Source: Hydractinia symbiolongicarpus (Eukaryota; Cnidaria; Hydrozoa; Anthoathecata; Hydractiniidae). From it: a stretch of 64,000 nt of DNA. The notes beneath the pieces were generated by a model that did not search any database, had not been told where the DNA came from, and saw nothing but the letters and a program-made list of their open reading frames with translations. Both the position numbers and the translations under genes were made by a program. Below, in pieces: positions 63,523-64,000 of this stretch (positions within the stretch are counted from its first letter, which is position 1; every line of letters starts with the position of its first letter). The stretch is taken from assembly GCF_029227915.1 (NCBI RefSeq), contig NC_079884.1, forward strand, positions 22,568,001-22,632,000. Direction: 5' to 3'.

Positions 63523-64000
63523 TTAACCCTATTCGGTCCGGGGTTTTTCGAACATACTATGACCGGGGGGGGCGGATTCCGCCCCCCCTCAATAACTTTT
63601 CATAGGGTTGTTCAAATTCAATCAAACTTGGCACACTTATAGTACGTCATAAAAGGAACAAAATGGCGCCAAAAAATATTTGCTTGCGTCAGCACATTTT
63701 CTGTGACGTCATCAAAAGCTTGAAAATTGTTAAAAATGCCACTATCTGCTTAAAATATAATTACTTTTGTTCTAGAGCGAATTTTTACATTCTGTTTGAA
63801 GTTTCTGAAAGCTAAATAAAAGTTATTTAACATATCTTCCGGTTTTTACATGGATCGGATGAAAAATTGCCAAAAATTGCCCGAAAATCCGTTTTTTTCC
63901 GATTTTCGGGTAAAATCCGACAAAATCGGGAAATCGGATTAGTCACGTGTTCAAATTATTCAAAATGATTCTTCTTGATGAAACAAAGTTGTGTTGCAAG
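63523..64000. mobile_element. Start of a TTAA-flanked repeat element, running off the window
   Basis: TTAACCCTATTCGGTCCGGG at 63523, then a GC-rich palindrome-like GGGGGGGCGGATTCCGCCCC and repeated TTTTCCGATTTTCGGG words near 63890-63940. TTAA followed by CCCT suggests a piggyBac-like or Kolobok-like element; no coding part is seen. Confidence 0.35.

Overview
The window is nuclear DNA of an AT-rich animal genome. Spliced genes have short GT-AG introns, the gene set includes delta-tubulin, COP1 and ribosomal protein eL39, and the intergenic space is full of DNA transposons, short Helitrons, tRNA-derived SINEs and a LINE remnant. A cnidarian, most likely a hydrozoan, is my best guess. It rests on AT richness, the repeat types and 3' splice sites sitting directly before start codons (compatible with spliced-leader trans-splicing, known in hydrozoans). 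It is inference, not proof.

Layout, left to right. 1-1.8 kb: the last two exons of delta-tubulin (+). 4.9-7.8 kb: an intact Tigger/pogo-type transposon with a full transposase (+) and, divergently, a second gene with a HIRAN-like domain (-). It lies just before the 3' splice site of a gene for a secreted, very acidic protein with repeated dibasic processing sites (7.8-9.1 kb, +). 10.8-13.5 kb: a coiled-coil protein whose two related helical modules flank a Pro/Gln-rich middle (+). 15.3-18.7 kb: a two-PDZ protein with a PPPY motif (-). 19.9-24.0 kb: a complete three-exon RPL39 gene with its start codon alone in exon 1 (-). 26.5-30.0 and 32.1-34.7 kb: tandem paralogues of the galactose-3-O-sulfotransferase family with the same three-exon layout (-). 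35.2-42.7 kb: a repeat island with a PIF/Harbinger-like element, a tRNA SINE, a LINE reverse transcriptase relic and a 1 kb TIR element with a 9-bp target duplication. 44.1-46.0 kb: a four-exon TauD-like Fe(II)/2-oxoglutarate dioxygenase (+). 49.6-56.2 kb: a complete 22-exon COP1 ubiquitin ligase gene (-). 57.4-64 kb: two probable terminal exons of an unknown gene, a long (ATT)n tract, two inverted copies of one SINE family and the start of a TTAA-flanked repeat.

The host genes are unrelated housekeeping and cell-surface genes, with no sign of an operon or joint pathway. Exon joins were worked out by hand by checking splice dinucleotides, phase and, where known, family conservation; for COP1, RPL39, TauD and both sulfotransferases every join keeps phase. 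The least ordinary items are the two-gene Tigger element, the sulfotransferase pair whose catalytic exons are far more alike than their stem exons, the TIR family with 9-bp target duplications, and the Helitron tandems that all point the same way.
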